Shown: positions 16,401 to 25,650 of the stretch, one piece after another | Layout: each line of letters begins with the position of its first letter | Position numbering within the stretch: the first letter of the stretch is position 1 | Assembly: GCA_902781745.1 (NCBI GenBank) | Contig: CACZKM010000003.1 | Span: 1-64,000 of the forward strand | DNA: 64,000 nucleotides | DNA from: Oscillospiraceae bacterium | Lineage (GTDB): Bacteria; Bacillota; Clostridia; Oscillospirales; Oscillospiraceae | Direction: 5' to 3' | Made by a program: the position numbers and the translations under genes | The notes under the pieces: model-generated | The model's database searches: none | Told to the model about the DNA's origin: nothing | The model's input: only the letters and a program-made list of their open reading frames with translations

Positions 16401-16904
16401 TCAGAAATACAGCCCGTTGTTCTCCAGCTCGTCGATGAGATCGCCCATGATGTCCACGTTGTACGGGGTGACGATATAGGTCTGCAGGGCGACCTTCTTG
16501 ATCTTGCCCTCCTGGGCGTAGGCCACGCCGGAGAGGAAGTCCAGAAGCCGGCGGGCGACCTCCTTCTCGGTCTTCTCCAGGTTCAGGACCACGGTGCGCT
16601 TGTCCCGCAGGTGGTCGGCGATCTCCGAGGCGTTCTCATACCGCTCGGGCTTGACCAGCACCACCTGGAGCTGGGTGGTGGCGTGGATGTTCACCACCTT
16701 GCCGCTGTCGTTGCGGCGGGGCTGCTGGGGCGGCTCCTGGCGGTACTCCCGGCGGCGGGGCTCCTCCCGGGGCGCCGGGGCGGGCTGCTGGGGCTCGTCC
16801 TCGTATTCGTCCTCGAATGCTTCCTCTTCCGCCTCAAAGTCCTCGTCGTCCATCCGGTCGTCGTAGGGACGGGTGAGCCGCTTGATCTCGTCAAAAAATC
16901 CCAT
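16401..16904 (-). CDS. sepF: Cell division protein SepF
   Basis: A 167-residue protein that tethers FtsZ to the membrane and aligns Z-ring filaments. The N-terminus MGFFDEIKRLTRP forms the amphipathic membrane anchor. An acidic Pro/Arg-rich linker spans about residues 17-65. The SepF domain follows (VVLNLEKTEKEVARRLLDFLSG, and the final IDELENNGLYF). It lies between yggS and divIVA on the same strand. Confidence 0.95.
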   Translation of the reverse strand: MGFFDEIKRLTRPYDDRMDDEDFEAEEEAFEDEYEDEPQQPAPAPREEPRRREYRQEPPQQPRRNDSGKVVNIHATTQLQVVLVKPERYENASEIADHLRDKRTVVLNLEKTEKEVARRLLDFLSGVAYAQEGKIKKVALQTYIVTPYNVDIMGDLIDELENNGLYF

Positions 16905-16954
16905 GGTGTTGCTAACCCCCTAAAAAATGTAAGTGGCCGGGGTGGAAACAGGTC

Positions 16955-17686
16955 TCAGCCCTGGGGATGCCATGGGGGCCGGGCGCCGAAGAGCGCCGTT
17001 CCCACACGGACCATGGTGGACCCTTCCTCGATGGCCAGCGGATAATCTCCACTCATGCCCATAGAAAGGCAGTCTATATTAGAGCCATTATCCCCTAATT
17101 CGTCCTTTATGTCAATAAAAAGCTGCGAAGTTTCCTGAAAAAACCCGCGATTTTCTTCCTCAGAGGCGGTGGCGGGGGGGATGCACATGATGCCCCGCAG
17201 CCGCAGGTGGGGGCACTCCAGGGCGTGGCGGGCCAGGGCCAGCACGTCTTCCTTGGCCGCGCCCCCCTTGCTCTCCTCGTCGCCGATGTTGACCTCCAGC
17301 ATGATATCCTGGACCACGTCCACCTTGGCCGCCTGCTTTTCCACGGCGTCCATGAGATGGACCGAGTCGATGGACTCGATCATATCCACCTTGCCCACCA
17401 CGAACTTGACCTTGTTGGTCTGGAGGTGGCCGATGAAGTGGACCTTGGCCCCCTCATAGGCGTTGTCCTCCAGGTGGGCCACCAGCTCCTGGACCCGGTT
17501 CTCGCCGCAGACGGTGATCCCCGCCTTGATGGCGTTGCGGATGGTGTCCGAGGTCTGGACCTTGGTGGCGGCCACCAGGGTGATCTCCCCGGGGTCCCGT
17601 CCGGCCCGCTTCGCTGCTTCCTTCATTTGCTCCCGCACCTTCGCCACATTGGCGGATACGGTCTCGTAGCTCTTGGTTTCTGGCAT
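16955..17686 (-). CDS. yggS: PLP-homeostasis protein, YggS/PLPBP family
   Basis: A 243-residue single-domain PLP-binding protein with an alanine-racemase-like TIM barrel, without known catalytic activity, that buffers pyridoxal phosphate. The PLP lysine is in LVAATKVQT (Lys42). Other family blocks are CGENRVQEL, FIGHLQTNK and LSMGMSGDYPLAI. It starts three bases after the stop of the adaptor gene, so it is co-transcribed with it. It corresponds to ylmE of the B. subtilis ylm cluster. Confidence 0.94.
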   Translation of the reverse strand: MPETKSYETVSANVAKVREQMKEAAKRAGRDPGEITLVAATKVQTSDTIRNAIKAGITVCGENRVQELVAHLEDNAYEGAKVHFIGHLQTNKVKFVVGKVDMIESIDSVHLMDAVEKQAAKVDVVQDIMLEVNIGDEESKGGAAKEDVLALARHALECPHLRLRGIMCIPPATASEEENRGFFQETSQLFIDIKDELGDNGSNIDCLSMGMSGDYPLAIEEGSTMVRVGTALFGARPPWHPQG

Positions 17687-17689
17687 GAT

Positions 17690-18910
17690 TTAACGTACCA
17701 CCTTTCCATCATATAACGTATCCGAGGCCAGGACGATCTCGTCCCCGGCCCGAAGGATCCTCAAATCTGTGCTGTCCAGCGGGGCAGCCTCCACCAGATA
17801 GCTCACGTCGTCCTCCGCCAGGATGTTCACCGGGCGGAACCGGGCGTTGTGGCCTGAGGCCACGTAGACGCCGGCCTGGCCGTCCTCATCCACCCGGAGG
17901 GCCTCCTTGGGCACCCGGATGCCCTCGTCGCTGGTGAACACCACCCGGCTGGCCTCCCGGCGGAGCTGGTCGGCCTGCTCTACGTCCTGGTTGGACCGGA
18001 AGAGGATGATCACCTGGCCGTCCTGGACCTCGCTGACGCTCCGGACCTTCATGGTCAGGGGGTTGGAGAGGGCGTTGAAGTGGATGGTCACCTTCTTCCC
18101 CACGGTGAACCGGTTGGCGTACTGCCCGTCCAGGGAGGCGCAGTAAAACCACTCGGGGCTGGTGATGAGCTTGCCCATGTAGCCGCCGTCGGCCAGGGGC
18201 TCGATCTGGGACAGACGCTCCAGGCCCGCGGGGCTCTGGGCCTCCAGCATGGAGGTGGAGAGCAGGGTCTCGTAGCCGTCCAGGTGGGTGGAGAACACCC
18301 CCGCCGCCTCCGCCACAATGGTGGTGGCGCCGGTCTGGACCGCCTGGAGCTCGTTGTATTTCTGGTTGAGGGCCCACCCCGCCGCGTCCATGGCCTGGGC
18401 GGCCTCCTCGGAGACCAGGTACTCCCGGCGCAGCACGGTCTTCTTATAGGTCTCCGTGGCGTCGGACATCCCGGCGAAGTTCCCCGTGGAGGCGGCGGTC
18501 TGGAGGGCGGTCATGGAGGAGAGCATCTGGGACTCCAGCACCGCGCCGGTGGGGGAGAGCTCGTAGGTGGCGTACTGGAGGGCGGTGAGATCGGTCTGGG
18601 TCTGGCGCAGCTCCTCCTGGTGCTCCTCGTACTGCTCGTCCTGGTACACCTCGGCGATGACCTGGCCCTTGCCCACCTTCTCCTCCTGCTCCCGCTTGAG
18701 CTTCACCAGGCCGTTGCCGCCGTTGATGGGCACCTCGTGGCGGACCACCCAGCCCTGGCCCACCGCGGAGGTCTCCATGGTGTCGGTATAGGCGGTGACG
18801 AAGGAGTATGGGTTGCGGATCCCCAGCCAGGCCGACAGGCCCAGGTAGACCAGAATGGCCACGATGAGGATGGGGATGACGATTTTGGAAAGGATGGAAG
18901 TCGTTTTCAT
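17690..18910 (-). CDS. HlyD-family membrane-fusion-like protein
   Basis: A 406-residue protein with one N-terminal membrane segment (about 9-29: IVIPILIVAILVYLGLSAWL) and the remainder outside. It has a lipoyl/barrel-sandwich half-motif (LVKLKREQEEKVGKGQVIAEV), a helical hairpin of about residues 95-220, and C-terminal beta domains (RVPKEALRVDEDGQAGVYV). This matches the HlyD/AcrA-type adaptor fold found beside sepF in many Clostridia. No transporter partner is adjacent. The linkage hfq-adaptor-yggS-sepF suggests a role at the envelope or septum rather than classical export; that is inference. Confidence 0.8.
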   Translation of the reverse strand: MKTTSILSKIVIPILIVAILVYLGLSAWLGIRNPYSFVTAYTDTMETSAVGQGWVVRHEVPINGGNGLVKLKREQEEKVGKGQVIAEVYQDEQYEEHQEELRQTQTDLTALQYATYELSPTGAVLESQMLSSMTALQTAASTGNFAGMSDATETYKKTVLRREYLVSEEAAQAMDAAGWALNQKYNELQAVQTGATTIVAEAAGVFSTHLDGYETLLSTSMLEAQSPAGLERLSQIEPLADGGYMGKLITSPEWFYCASLDGQYANRFTVGKKVTIHFNALSNPLTMKVRSVSEVQDGQVIILFRSNQDVEQADQLRREASRVVFTSDEGIRVPKEALRVDEDGQAGVYVASGHNARFRPVNILAEDDVSYLVEAAPLDSTDLRILRAGDEIVLASDTLYDGKVVR

Positions 18911-18940
18911 GTCAGGTCCTTCCTGTTTCGCTTAAGGACC

Positions 18941-19219
18941 TCAGCCTTCCTCCTCCTCCCAGCTCAGGGGCCGCTCGGGGACCACCGTGGAGATGGCGTG
19001 CTTGTACACCATCTGCTGCTTGCCCTCGCTGTAGATGACCACCACGAAGGCGTCGAAGCCCCGGATCTCGCCCCGGATCTGGAAGCCGTTGACCAGAAAG
19101 ACCGTGGCTCCCATGCGGGTCCGTCGGAGCTTGGAGAGGAGAAAATCCTGCAGGTTCCGTTTTCTCGGTTGTGTCTGTGTTCTTGCCTGTACCGGCATCA
19201 GGGTCTGTGTCTGCATCAT
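18941..19219 (-). CDS. hfq: RNA chaperone Hfq
   Basis: A 92-residue Sm-like hexameric RNA chaperone. Sm1 is TVFLVNGFQIRGEIRGFD and Sm2 carries the diagnostic KQQMVYKHAIST. About 20 residues rich in Gln/Thr/Pro precede the usual start of the fold (NLQDFLLSKLRR). The ATG at 19219 lies behind AAGGAGTG; the ATG at 19282 has no such site. It follows miaA on the same strand, as in many bacteria. Confidence 0.95.
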   Translation of the reverse strand: MMQTQTLMPVQARTQTQPRKRNLQDFLLSKLRRTRMGATVFLVNGFQIRGEIRGFDAFVVVIYSEGKQQMVYKHAISTVVPERPLSWEEEEG

Positions 19220-19296
19220 ATAAAACACACTCCTTTTTTTATCGTGGAAACGGAAGACGGGAGGACTCCCATTTTCTTCCAATTCCTGGAATGTGC

Positions 19297-20241
19297 TTAT
19301 CGTACTCCCCTTTGCCGGAGATATTCTGTCGAATCCCGGAGGACCGCGGAAAAATCCGGGGGATCGTCCAGCTCCAGCCAGTGGGCGGACTTGTCCCGGC
19401 GGAACCAGGTTAGCTGCCGCTTGGCGTACTGCCGGGAGCGGAGCTTGATCTCCTCCGCCGCGGCGGTCAGGTCCCCGCCGGACAGGAGGGCGGGGGCCAG
19501 CTCCTTGTAGCCGATGGCCTGCATGGCGGTGCAGTCTGGGGGGACCCCCCGGTCCAGAAGGGCCCTAACCTCCCCGGCCAGGCCCGCCGCCATCATCCGG
19601 TCCACCCGGCGGTCGATCCGGGCGTAGAGGGCAGCCCGGTCCCTGTAGGTCAGGGCCAGGGTCACCCCGTCATACCGGGGGGGCAGGTCCCGGGTCCGCC
19701 GGTCGTGCTCGGAGATGGTCTCCCCGGTCTCGTACCAGACCTCCAGGGCCCGGAGGATGCGTTTTTCGTCGTTGGGGTGGAGCCGGGCCGCCGCCTCGGG
19801 GTCGATGGCCTCCAGCTCCCGGAAGAGCCGGGGGAGCTCCCCGTTCCGGGCCTGTTCCTGAAGCCTTTCCCGGACCCCGCTCTCGGGGCGGAAGGCGGAA
19901 AAGGTCCGCCCCCGGCGCAAAGCGTCGATGTACAGCCCGGTGCCTCCCACGATGAGGGGGACCTTGCCCCGGGCCAGGATATCGTCCACGATGGGGGTGG
20001 CCTCGGCCACATACCGGGCCACGCTGAAGGCCTCCTCGGGCTCGGCCACGGCCATCATGTGGTGGGGGACTCCCTCCATCTCCTCCGACGTGGGCCGGGC
20101 GGTGCCGATGGCCATGTGGCGGTAGACCTGCATGGAGTCGGCGGAGACCACCTCCCCGTCCAGGGCCTTGGCCAGGGCGACGCCTAATTGGGTTTTTCCC
20201 GTGGCGGTGGGGCCGCAGATGATAACGATGCGGGGGGGCAT
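19297..20241 (-). CDS. miaA: tRNA dimethylallyltransferase MiaA
   Basis: A 314-residue enzyme that transfers a dimethylallyl group to N6 of A37 in tRNAs reading UNN codons, the step before MiaB in the ms2i6A pathway; miaB is also in this block. The P-loop is GPTATGKTQL, followed by SADSMQVYR and the tRNA-binding region EKRILRALEVWYETG. The start at 20241 follows AAGGAGGACC; the ATG at 20286 has no support. Order mutS-mutL-miaA-hfq is conserved. Confidence 0.95.
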   Translation of the reverse strand: MPPRIVIICGPTATGKTQLGVALAKALDGEVVSADSMQVYRHMAIGTARPTSEEMEGVPHHMMAVAEPEEAFSVARYVAEATPIVDDILARGKVPLIVGGTGLYIDALRRGRTFSAFRPESGVRERLQEQARNGELPRLFRELEAIDPEAAARLHPNDEKRILRALEVWYETGETISEHDRRTRDLPPRYDGVTLALTYRDRAALYARIDRRVDRMMAAGLAGEVRALLDRGVPPDCTAMQAIGYKELAPALLSGGDLTAAAEEIKLRSRQYAKRQLTWFRRDKSAHWLELDDPPDFSAVLRDSTEYLRQRGVR

Positions 20242-20303
20242 GGCGGTCCTCCTTTGGGTTGATTGTACTGTGCCGCAAAGGGGCACTCTGTTGCAGCAGC
20301 AAC

Positions 20304-22316
20304 TTAACTCCGCTTAAACTGCTTTTCCAATTCCTTCTTCGTCATAGTGATCGCCACCGGCCGGCCGTGGGGGCAGTATTTCACCTGCCCGGACACCACC
20401 GCCTGGGCCACCACCAGGAGCTCCTCCCGGCTGTTCCGCTGGCCCCCCTTGATGGCCGCCTTGCAGGCCATGGTGTGGAGCACCGCGTCCCGGGCGCTGT
20501 CGGGGTCGGCGGCGGCCCCGGTGAGGAGGGCCGAAGCGATCTCGCTGAGGGCGCCCGCCGCCTGGCCGGGGTCCAGGTAGTCGGGGACCTCCCGCACCGC
20601 CAGGGCCCCGCCGCCGAAGTCCGCGCAGGCGAAGCCGAACTGAGACAGGAGGGGCAGGTTGTCCAGGAGGACCGCCCCCTCCTCCGGGGCGGGGGTGAAG
20701 ACCTCGGGGACCAGAAGGGTCTGGACCATGGGGGTGTACCCCGCCTCCTTCATCCGGTCGAAGTTCAGCCGCTCATGGGCGGCGTGCTTGTCGATGAGGT
20801 AGACGTTGTCCCCCTGCTCCACGATGAGGTAAGTATTCAGCACCTCCCCTGCCAGCCGCCAGGGGCCCTCCGCCGCCGGGGTTTCCAGCACCGGCGGGGC
20901 GGGGTCCGGCTCCGCCGGGGAGACCGTAGGCTCCTGGGGCAGAGGGATGGTCTGCTCCCGGTAAACGGGGGTTGGAGGGACGATTTTGGCGGGAGATGGT
21001 GGAAAACTTGCGGGTTTTCCCGGTTTTTCAACAGTTTCCACCGGGTTTTCCACAGAAATATCCGATATATGGGCAGGTTCCGCCGGTTTTTTCCGGGGAA
21101 GAGCCTCCCTGCCCTCCTCCTGGGAGAGGATGGACCAGTTGGCCGCCGGGGGCCGCTCCATGGGCCGCAGGAGGGCCGCCGCGCTGTCCCGGAGGGGGGC
21201 GGTCCGGCGGAACTCCTGGGCGGTCATCCGGGCGAAGCCGCCGCCCCGGGCGGGACCCTTTGGGGGGGCGGGGGCCGCCGGCTCCCTGGCCGGGGCCGGG
21301 GAAGCAAAGGTCACAGAGGGGTGGCGCTCCTCCGCTCCCAGGGCGGAGAGGACGGCGTAGTAGACCCCGTCGAAGACCTTCCGCTCCGAGAGGAATTTCA
21401 CCTCGGTCTTGGCGGGGTGGACGTTCACGTCCACCGCGTTGGTTTTGATCGTGACGTTCAGCACACAGCCCGGGAACTTGCCCACCATCTTCTGGTTTTC
21501 ATAGGCCTTTTCCAGGGCGGTCATCAGCAGCCGGGACTTCACCTGGCGGCCGTTGACAAAAAAGTGTTGATAGCTCCGGCTGCCCCGGCAGCAGGCGGGG
21601 AGGGTGACGAAGCCCGACACGGCCACGTCCTCCCCCTGGCCCTCCACGGGGGTGAAGCCCGGGGCGATATCCCGGCCGAAGACGGCGTAGAGGACCGAGG
21701 CCAGCTTCCCGTCCCCGGGAGTGTGGAGCTCCTGCTTGCCATCCCGGAGGAATTTCACGGCCACCTCCGGGTGGGACAGGGCCAGCTTCTGGACCACGGC
21801 GAAGACGGCGGCTCCCTCGGCGGCGTCCCGCTTCATGAATTTCAGCCGGGCGGGGGTGTTGAAGAAGAGGTCCCGGACCACCATGGTGGTGCCCAGGGGA
21901 CAGCCCGCCTCCTCCTGGCTGAGGACCTCGCCCCCCTCGATGGTGAGGGAGGCGCCCAGGGGAGAGTCGGCGGTGCGGGTGAAGAGCTCCATGCGGGACA
22001 CGGCGGAGATGGCGGCCAAAGCCTCCCCCCGGAAGCCCAGGGTGCCGATGGCGGCCAGGTCGTCGGCGGTGCGGAGCTTGCTGGTGGCGTGGCGGAGGAA
22101 GGCGGTGCGGCACTGATCGGCGGGGATGCCGCAGCCGTTGTCGGTGACCCGGATGAGGGCCATGCCCCCCCGCTGGATCTCGATGGTGACGCTGGTGGCG
22201 CCGGCGTCGATGGCGTTCTCGGTGAGCTCCTTGACCACCGAGGCGGGACGCTCCACCACCTCGCCGGCGGCGATGAGGTCGGCGACATGGGGGTCTAATA
22301 CCTTGATTTCGGGCAT
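20304..22316 (-). CDS. mutL: DNA mismatch repair protein MutL
   Basis: A 670-residue mismatch-repair ATPase. GHKL motifs are ENAIDAG, DNGCGIP, HATSK and GFRGEAL in the first 110 residues. A long Pro/Ala-rich linker (about 335-480) separates the C-terminal dimerisation domain. There the metal-dependent endonuclease block is present as DKHAAHERLNFDR together with ACKAAIKGG and CPHGRP. This is the form expected in bacteria lacking MutH. It lies downstream of mutS with one small gene between. Confidence 0.95.
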   Translation of the reverse strand: MPEIKVLDPHVADLIAAGEVVERPASVVKELTENAIDAGATSVTIEIQRGGMALIRVTDNGCGIPADQCRTAFLRHATSKLRTADDLAAIGTLGFRGEALAAISAVSRMELFTRTADSPLGASLTIEGGEVLSQEEAGCPLGTTMVVRDLFFNTPARLKFMKRDAAEGAAVFAVVQKLALSHPEVAVKFLRDGKQELHTPGDGKLASVLYAVFGRDIAPGFTPVEGQGEDVAVSGFVTLPACCRGSRSYQHFFVNGRQVKSRLLMTALEKAYENQKMVGKFPGCVLNVTIKTNAVDVNVHPAKTEVKFLSERKVFDGVYYAVLSALGAEERHPSVTFASPAPAREPAAPAPPKGPARGGGFARMTAQEFRRTAPLRDSAAALLRPMERPPAANWSILSQEEGREALPRKKPAEPAHISDISVENPVETVEKPGKPASFPPSPAKIVPPTPVYREQTIPLPQEPTVSPAEPDPAPPVLETPAAEGPWRLAGEVLNTYLIVEQGDNVYLIDKHAAHERLNFDRMKEAGYTPMVQTLLVPEVFTPAPEEGAVLLDNLPLLSQFGFACADFGGGALAVREVPDYLDPGQAAGALSEIASALLTGAAADPDSARDAVLHTMACKAAIKGGQRNSREELLVVAQAVVSGQVKYCPHGRPVAITMTKKELEKQFKRS

Positions 22317-22348
22317 GGGTCTTCCTCCTTTCCAGCGGGATGTTTTCC

Positions 22349-22762
22349 CTAGAATTTTGCTTCAAAATAGAACCAGTTGGGTTCCAACTGACGGACGAGG
22401 CCGTGATCCCCTCTCTGGCCCTGCCAGGTCCACTCGGTGTCCGACACCGCCGTGAGGGTCTCCCCGCCGTTCTGGAAGGAGGCCGGGAGGTTGTCAGGCG
22501 AATAGAAGACGCCGTAATATCGGCAGGAGGAACCGAAGCCCCTTGTGGTGACGAGGTACTCCCTGATCTCATGGCCGTTGTCTCCGGTCCAGACGTTTAC
22601 GATCGCTGTATGGGTGGGCGCTGTGTTGTCGGTCATGCTGACGAAATGCCGGTCATACCACCGCATCACGGTCCGCTCCGGAGCATTGTAGAGCATTAAA
22701 GCAGCCAGCGCTGCGGCCAGCAGCAGGAGCCAAACTATGTTTTTTCTCCACGTTGCTTTCAT
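22349..22762 (-). CDS. Small secreted or membrane-anchored protein of unknown function
   Basis: A 137-residue protein with an N-terminal hydrophobic segment (IVWLLLLAAALAALML) after a basic start, then a soluble domain. No family was recognised. The segment lacks a clear cleavage site, so it may be an anchor. It sits between mutS and mutL on the same strand with short gaps and so is probably co-transcribed, which need not imply a repair role. Confidence 0.65.
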   Translation of the reverse strand: MKATWRKNIVWLLLLAAALAALMLYNAPERTVMRWYDRHFVSMTDNTAPTHTAIVNVWTGDNGHEIREYLVTTRGFGSSCRYYGVFYSPDNLPASFQNGGETLTAVSDTEWTWQGQRGDHGLVRQLEPNWFYFEAKF

Positions 22763-22781
22763 TTCTTATCCCTCCAGGGGC

Positions 22782-25391
22782 TCACAACTTCTCCTTCAGC
22801 TCATACAGCAGATTCAACGCCTGAATGGGCGTCAGCGATTCCACCGTAGTATTCCGGAGGGTCTCCAGAACCTCCTCCTCCCCCATGGCCTCCAGGGACA
22901 CCTGGTCCTCCTCACGGGCCGAGGGCTTCCGGGGGGCCTGCTCCTGGGACTCCAGTTCCTTCAGGATCTCCTTCGCCCGGCGGATGACCTTGGGCGGCAC
23001 CCCCGCCAGCCCGGCCACCTCGATGCCGTAGCTCTGGTCCGCCCCACCGGGGACGATCTTCCGCAGGAAGATGATCTCGTCCTTCTTCTTCCGGGCGGCG
23101 ATGTTGTAGTTCTTCACCCCGGGAAGCTGGCCCTCCAGGACGGTGAGCTCGTGGTAGTGGGTGGCAAAGAGGGTCTTGGCCCCCAGGCGCTTAGGGTCGG
23201 CGCACCACTCCAGCACCGCCCGGGCGATGCTCATGCCGTCGTAGGTGGAGGTCCCCCGGCCGATCTCGTCTAAAATCAGCAGGCTCTTCCGGGTGGCGTG
23301 CTTCAGGAGCTCCGCCACCTCGGTCATCTCCACCATGAAGGTGGACTGGCCCCCCGCCAGGTCGTCGGAGGCTCCGATCCGGGTGAAAATGCGGTCCACC
23401 ACCCCGATCCGGGCGGACCGGGCGGGGACGAAGGACCCCATCTGGGCCATGAGGACGATGAGGGCCACCTGCCGCATATAGGTGGATTTGCCCGCCATGT
23501 TGGGGCCGGTGATGATGGCCGCCAGGTTGGCCTTCCCGTCCATCCGGGTGTCGTTGGGAACGAAGAAGGTGTCGGACCGCATCTTCTCCACCACGGGATG
23601 ACGGCCCTCGGTGATCTCGATCCGGTCGGACAGGTCCACCACGGGCATACAGTAGTTGTTCTCCGCCGCTACGGTGGCGAAGGCGGTGAGGACGTCCACC
23701 TGGGCGGCGGCGGCGGCGGCAGCCTGGATCTCGGCCCCCCGGGCGGCGGCCTTGTCCCGGACGTCGCAGAAGAGCTGGTACTCCAGGGCGGTGATCCGCT
23801 CCTGGGCGGAGAGGATGGTGTGCTCCATCTCCTTGAGCTCCTGGGTGATGTACCGCTCGCCGTTGGCCAGGGTCTGCTTTCTGATATAGTGGTCGGGCAC
23901 CAGGTCGTAGTAGGACTTGGACACCTCGATGTAATAGCCGAATACCTTGTTGAAGCCGATCTTCAGGGACTTGATCCCCGTCTTCTCCTTCTCCTCGGCC
24001 TCCAGCCGGGCCATGACCCCCCGGGTGTCCGTCAGGATGGCCCGGAGGCCGTCCACGTCGGCGTTGTACCCGTCCCGGATGATCCCGCCCTCCCGGACGG
24101 AGAAGGGGGGCTCGTCCACGATGGCGGCGTCGATGAGGGCGCACAGGTCGGGCAGGCCGTCCAGCTCTCCCCGCAGGTCCGCCAGGAGCCGGGGCTTCTT
24201 CTCCGGCAGCAGGGCCTGGAGCTGGGGCAGCCTGGCCAGGCCGGCGGAGAGAGCCGCCAGGTCCCGGGCCCCGGCGGTGCCGTAGGCGATCCGGGAGATC
24301 AGGCGCTCCAGGTCGGTGACGCTCTTTAACAGCTCGGTCACCTCCCCCCGGACCACCAGGTCGTCCACCAGGAAGCCCACCGCCTCCAGGCGGCGGGAGA
24401 TGGGCACCGGGTCCAGCAGGGGGCGCTCCAGCCAGCTCCGCAGGAGCCGGCCCCCCATGGCGGTCTTCGTCTTGTCCAGGACCCACAGCAGGGAGCCCTT
24501 CTTCTCCTTGCCCCGGAGGGTCTCGGTGAGCTCCAGGTTCCGCCGGGCCACCGGGTCCAGGGCCAGAAAGCCCCCGGCGGCGTAATACCGCAGGGTGCGG
24601 AGGTAGGACAGGTCGGTCTTCTGGGTCTCATACAGATAGGCCAGCAGGGCCCCGATGGCCCGGAGCATGGGGTCGGACTGGGCGGGCAGGCTGTCCAGGC
24701 TCTCCCCGAACTGCTTCCCCGCCAGGTCCCTTGCCTTGTCCAGGAGGAAGGCCTCCTCGGGGGACTGCTCCACCCGGCAGCCGGTCTGGTCGGTGAGCCA
24801 GGTCACCACGCCGGGGTCGCAGGCCCCGGGGGAGATCAGGATCTCCCGGGGCTCGAACCGGGACAGCTCCCCCGCCACGGGCCCCTGCCAGTCCTCCGCC
24901 GGGAAGCCGGTGACGAAGACCTCCCCCGTGGAGATGTCCCCGAAGCACAGGCCCGCCCCCTCGGCCCCCGCCCACAGGGCGGCCAGGAAGTTGTTCTCCC
25001 CCTCCTGGAGCATGGTCTCCTCGATGAGGGTGCCGGGGGTCACCACCCGGATGATCTCCCGGTCCACCAGGCCCTTGGCAGTGGCGGGGTCCTCGGTCTG
25101 CTCGCAGATGGCCACCTTGTACCCCTTGGCGATGAGCCGGGCGATGTAGCCCTCGGCGGAGTGATAGGGCACCCCGCACATGGGGGTGCGCTGCTCCGGG
25201 GGCTTGTTCCGGTCCCGGGTGGTGAGGGTGAGGTTGAGCTCCGCCGCCGCCGTCTTGGCGTCCTCGTCGAACATCTCGTAGAAGTCCCCCAGACGGAAGA
25301 ACAGCAGGCAGTCAGGGTGCTTGGCCTTGGCCTCGTAGTATTGCTTTTTCATGGGCGTGAGTTCCGCCGTCATCAGGTCGTCTTTTTTCAT
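22782..25391 (-). CDS. mutS: DNA mismatch recognition protein MutS
   Basis: An 869-residue MutS1-type ATPase that binds mispairs. The mismatch-reading motif FYEMF lies near residue 37 (RLGDFYEMFDEDA). The P-loop GPNMAGKSTY, Walker B LLILDEIGRGTST and ATHYHEL lie in the C-terminal ATPase. A possible second start at MTAELTPMKKQ, six codons in, is not excluded because no strong ribosome-binding site precedes either. It heads the mutS-mutL-miaA-hfq group. Confidence 0.96.
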   Translation of the reverse strand: MKKDDLMTAELTPMKKQYYEAKAKHPDCLLFFRLGDFYEMFDEDAKTAAAELNLTLTTRDRNKPPEQRTPMCGVPYHSAEGYIARLIAKGYKVAICEQTEDPATAKGLVDREIIRVVTPGTLIEETMLQEGENNFLAALWAGAEGAGLCFGDISTGEVFVTGFPAEDWQGPVAGELSRFEPREILISPGACDPGVVTWLTDQTGCRVEQSPEEAFLLDKARDLAGKQFGESLDSLPAQSDPMLRAIGALLAYLYETQKTDLSYLRTLRYYAAGGFLALDPVARRNLELTETLRGKEKKGSLLWVLDKTKTAMGGRLLRSWLERPLLDPVPISRRLEAVGFLVDDLVVRGEVTELLKSVTDLERLISRIAYGTAGARDLAALSAGLARLPQLQALLPEKKPRLLADLRGELDGLPDLCALIDAAIVDEPPFSVREGGIIRDGYNADVDGLRAILTDTRGVMARLEAEEKEKTGIKSLKIGFNKVFGYYIEVSKSYYDLVPDHYIRKQTLANGERYITQELKEMEHTILSAQERITALEYQLFCDVRDKAAARGAEIQAAAAAAAQVDVLTAFATVAAENNYCMPVVDLSDRIEITEGRHPVVEKMRSDTFFVPNDTRMDGKANLAAIITGPNMAGKSTYMRQVALIVLMAQMGSFVPARSARIGVVDRIFTRIGASDDLAGGQSTFMVEMTEVAELLKHATRKSLLILDEIGRGTSTYDGMSIARAVLEWCADPKRLGAKTLFATHYHELTVLEGQLPGVKNYNIAARKKKDEIIFLRKIVPGGADQSYGIEVAGLAGVPPKVIRRAKEILKELESQEQAPRKPSAREEDQVSLEAMGEEEVLETLRNTTVESLTPIQALNLLYELKEKL

Positions 25392-25449
25392 ATCGCTCGC
25401 TATCGTCAGTAATATGTTTTTCTTTTGTTACGCAGGTGCTGACCGCTGC

Positions 25450-25627
25450 GTTTCCACCTCATCCGACCTCGCTTCGCTCGGCCACCTATGGTTTATGGTG
25501 GATTCGCCTGGATTTAACCGAACAGTCCCCCGGACTGTCCGACCCTCAAGGGGAAGGCTTTGAGAACGGCACTTTCCGCCTTCCCCTTGAGGGGAAGGTG
25601 CCCCGAAGGGGCGGATGAGGTGGAAAC
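25450..25627. repeat. Short MITE-like repeat, copy 2
   Basis: 178 bp with clear terminal inverted repeats: GTTTCCACCTCATCCG at the left, CGGATGAGGTGGAAAC at the right. Inside are the GCTTCGCTCGG arm, a 23-bp palindrome-like hairpin at 25519-25541, and the arm CCTTCCCCTTGAGGGGAAGG. It fills the mutS-miaB spacer. Confidence 0.8.
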
Positions 25628-25650
25628 TTTGCGAAATGCAGTGCCTCGCG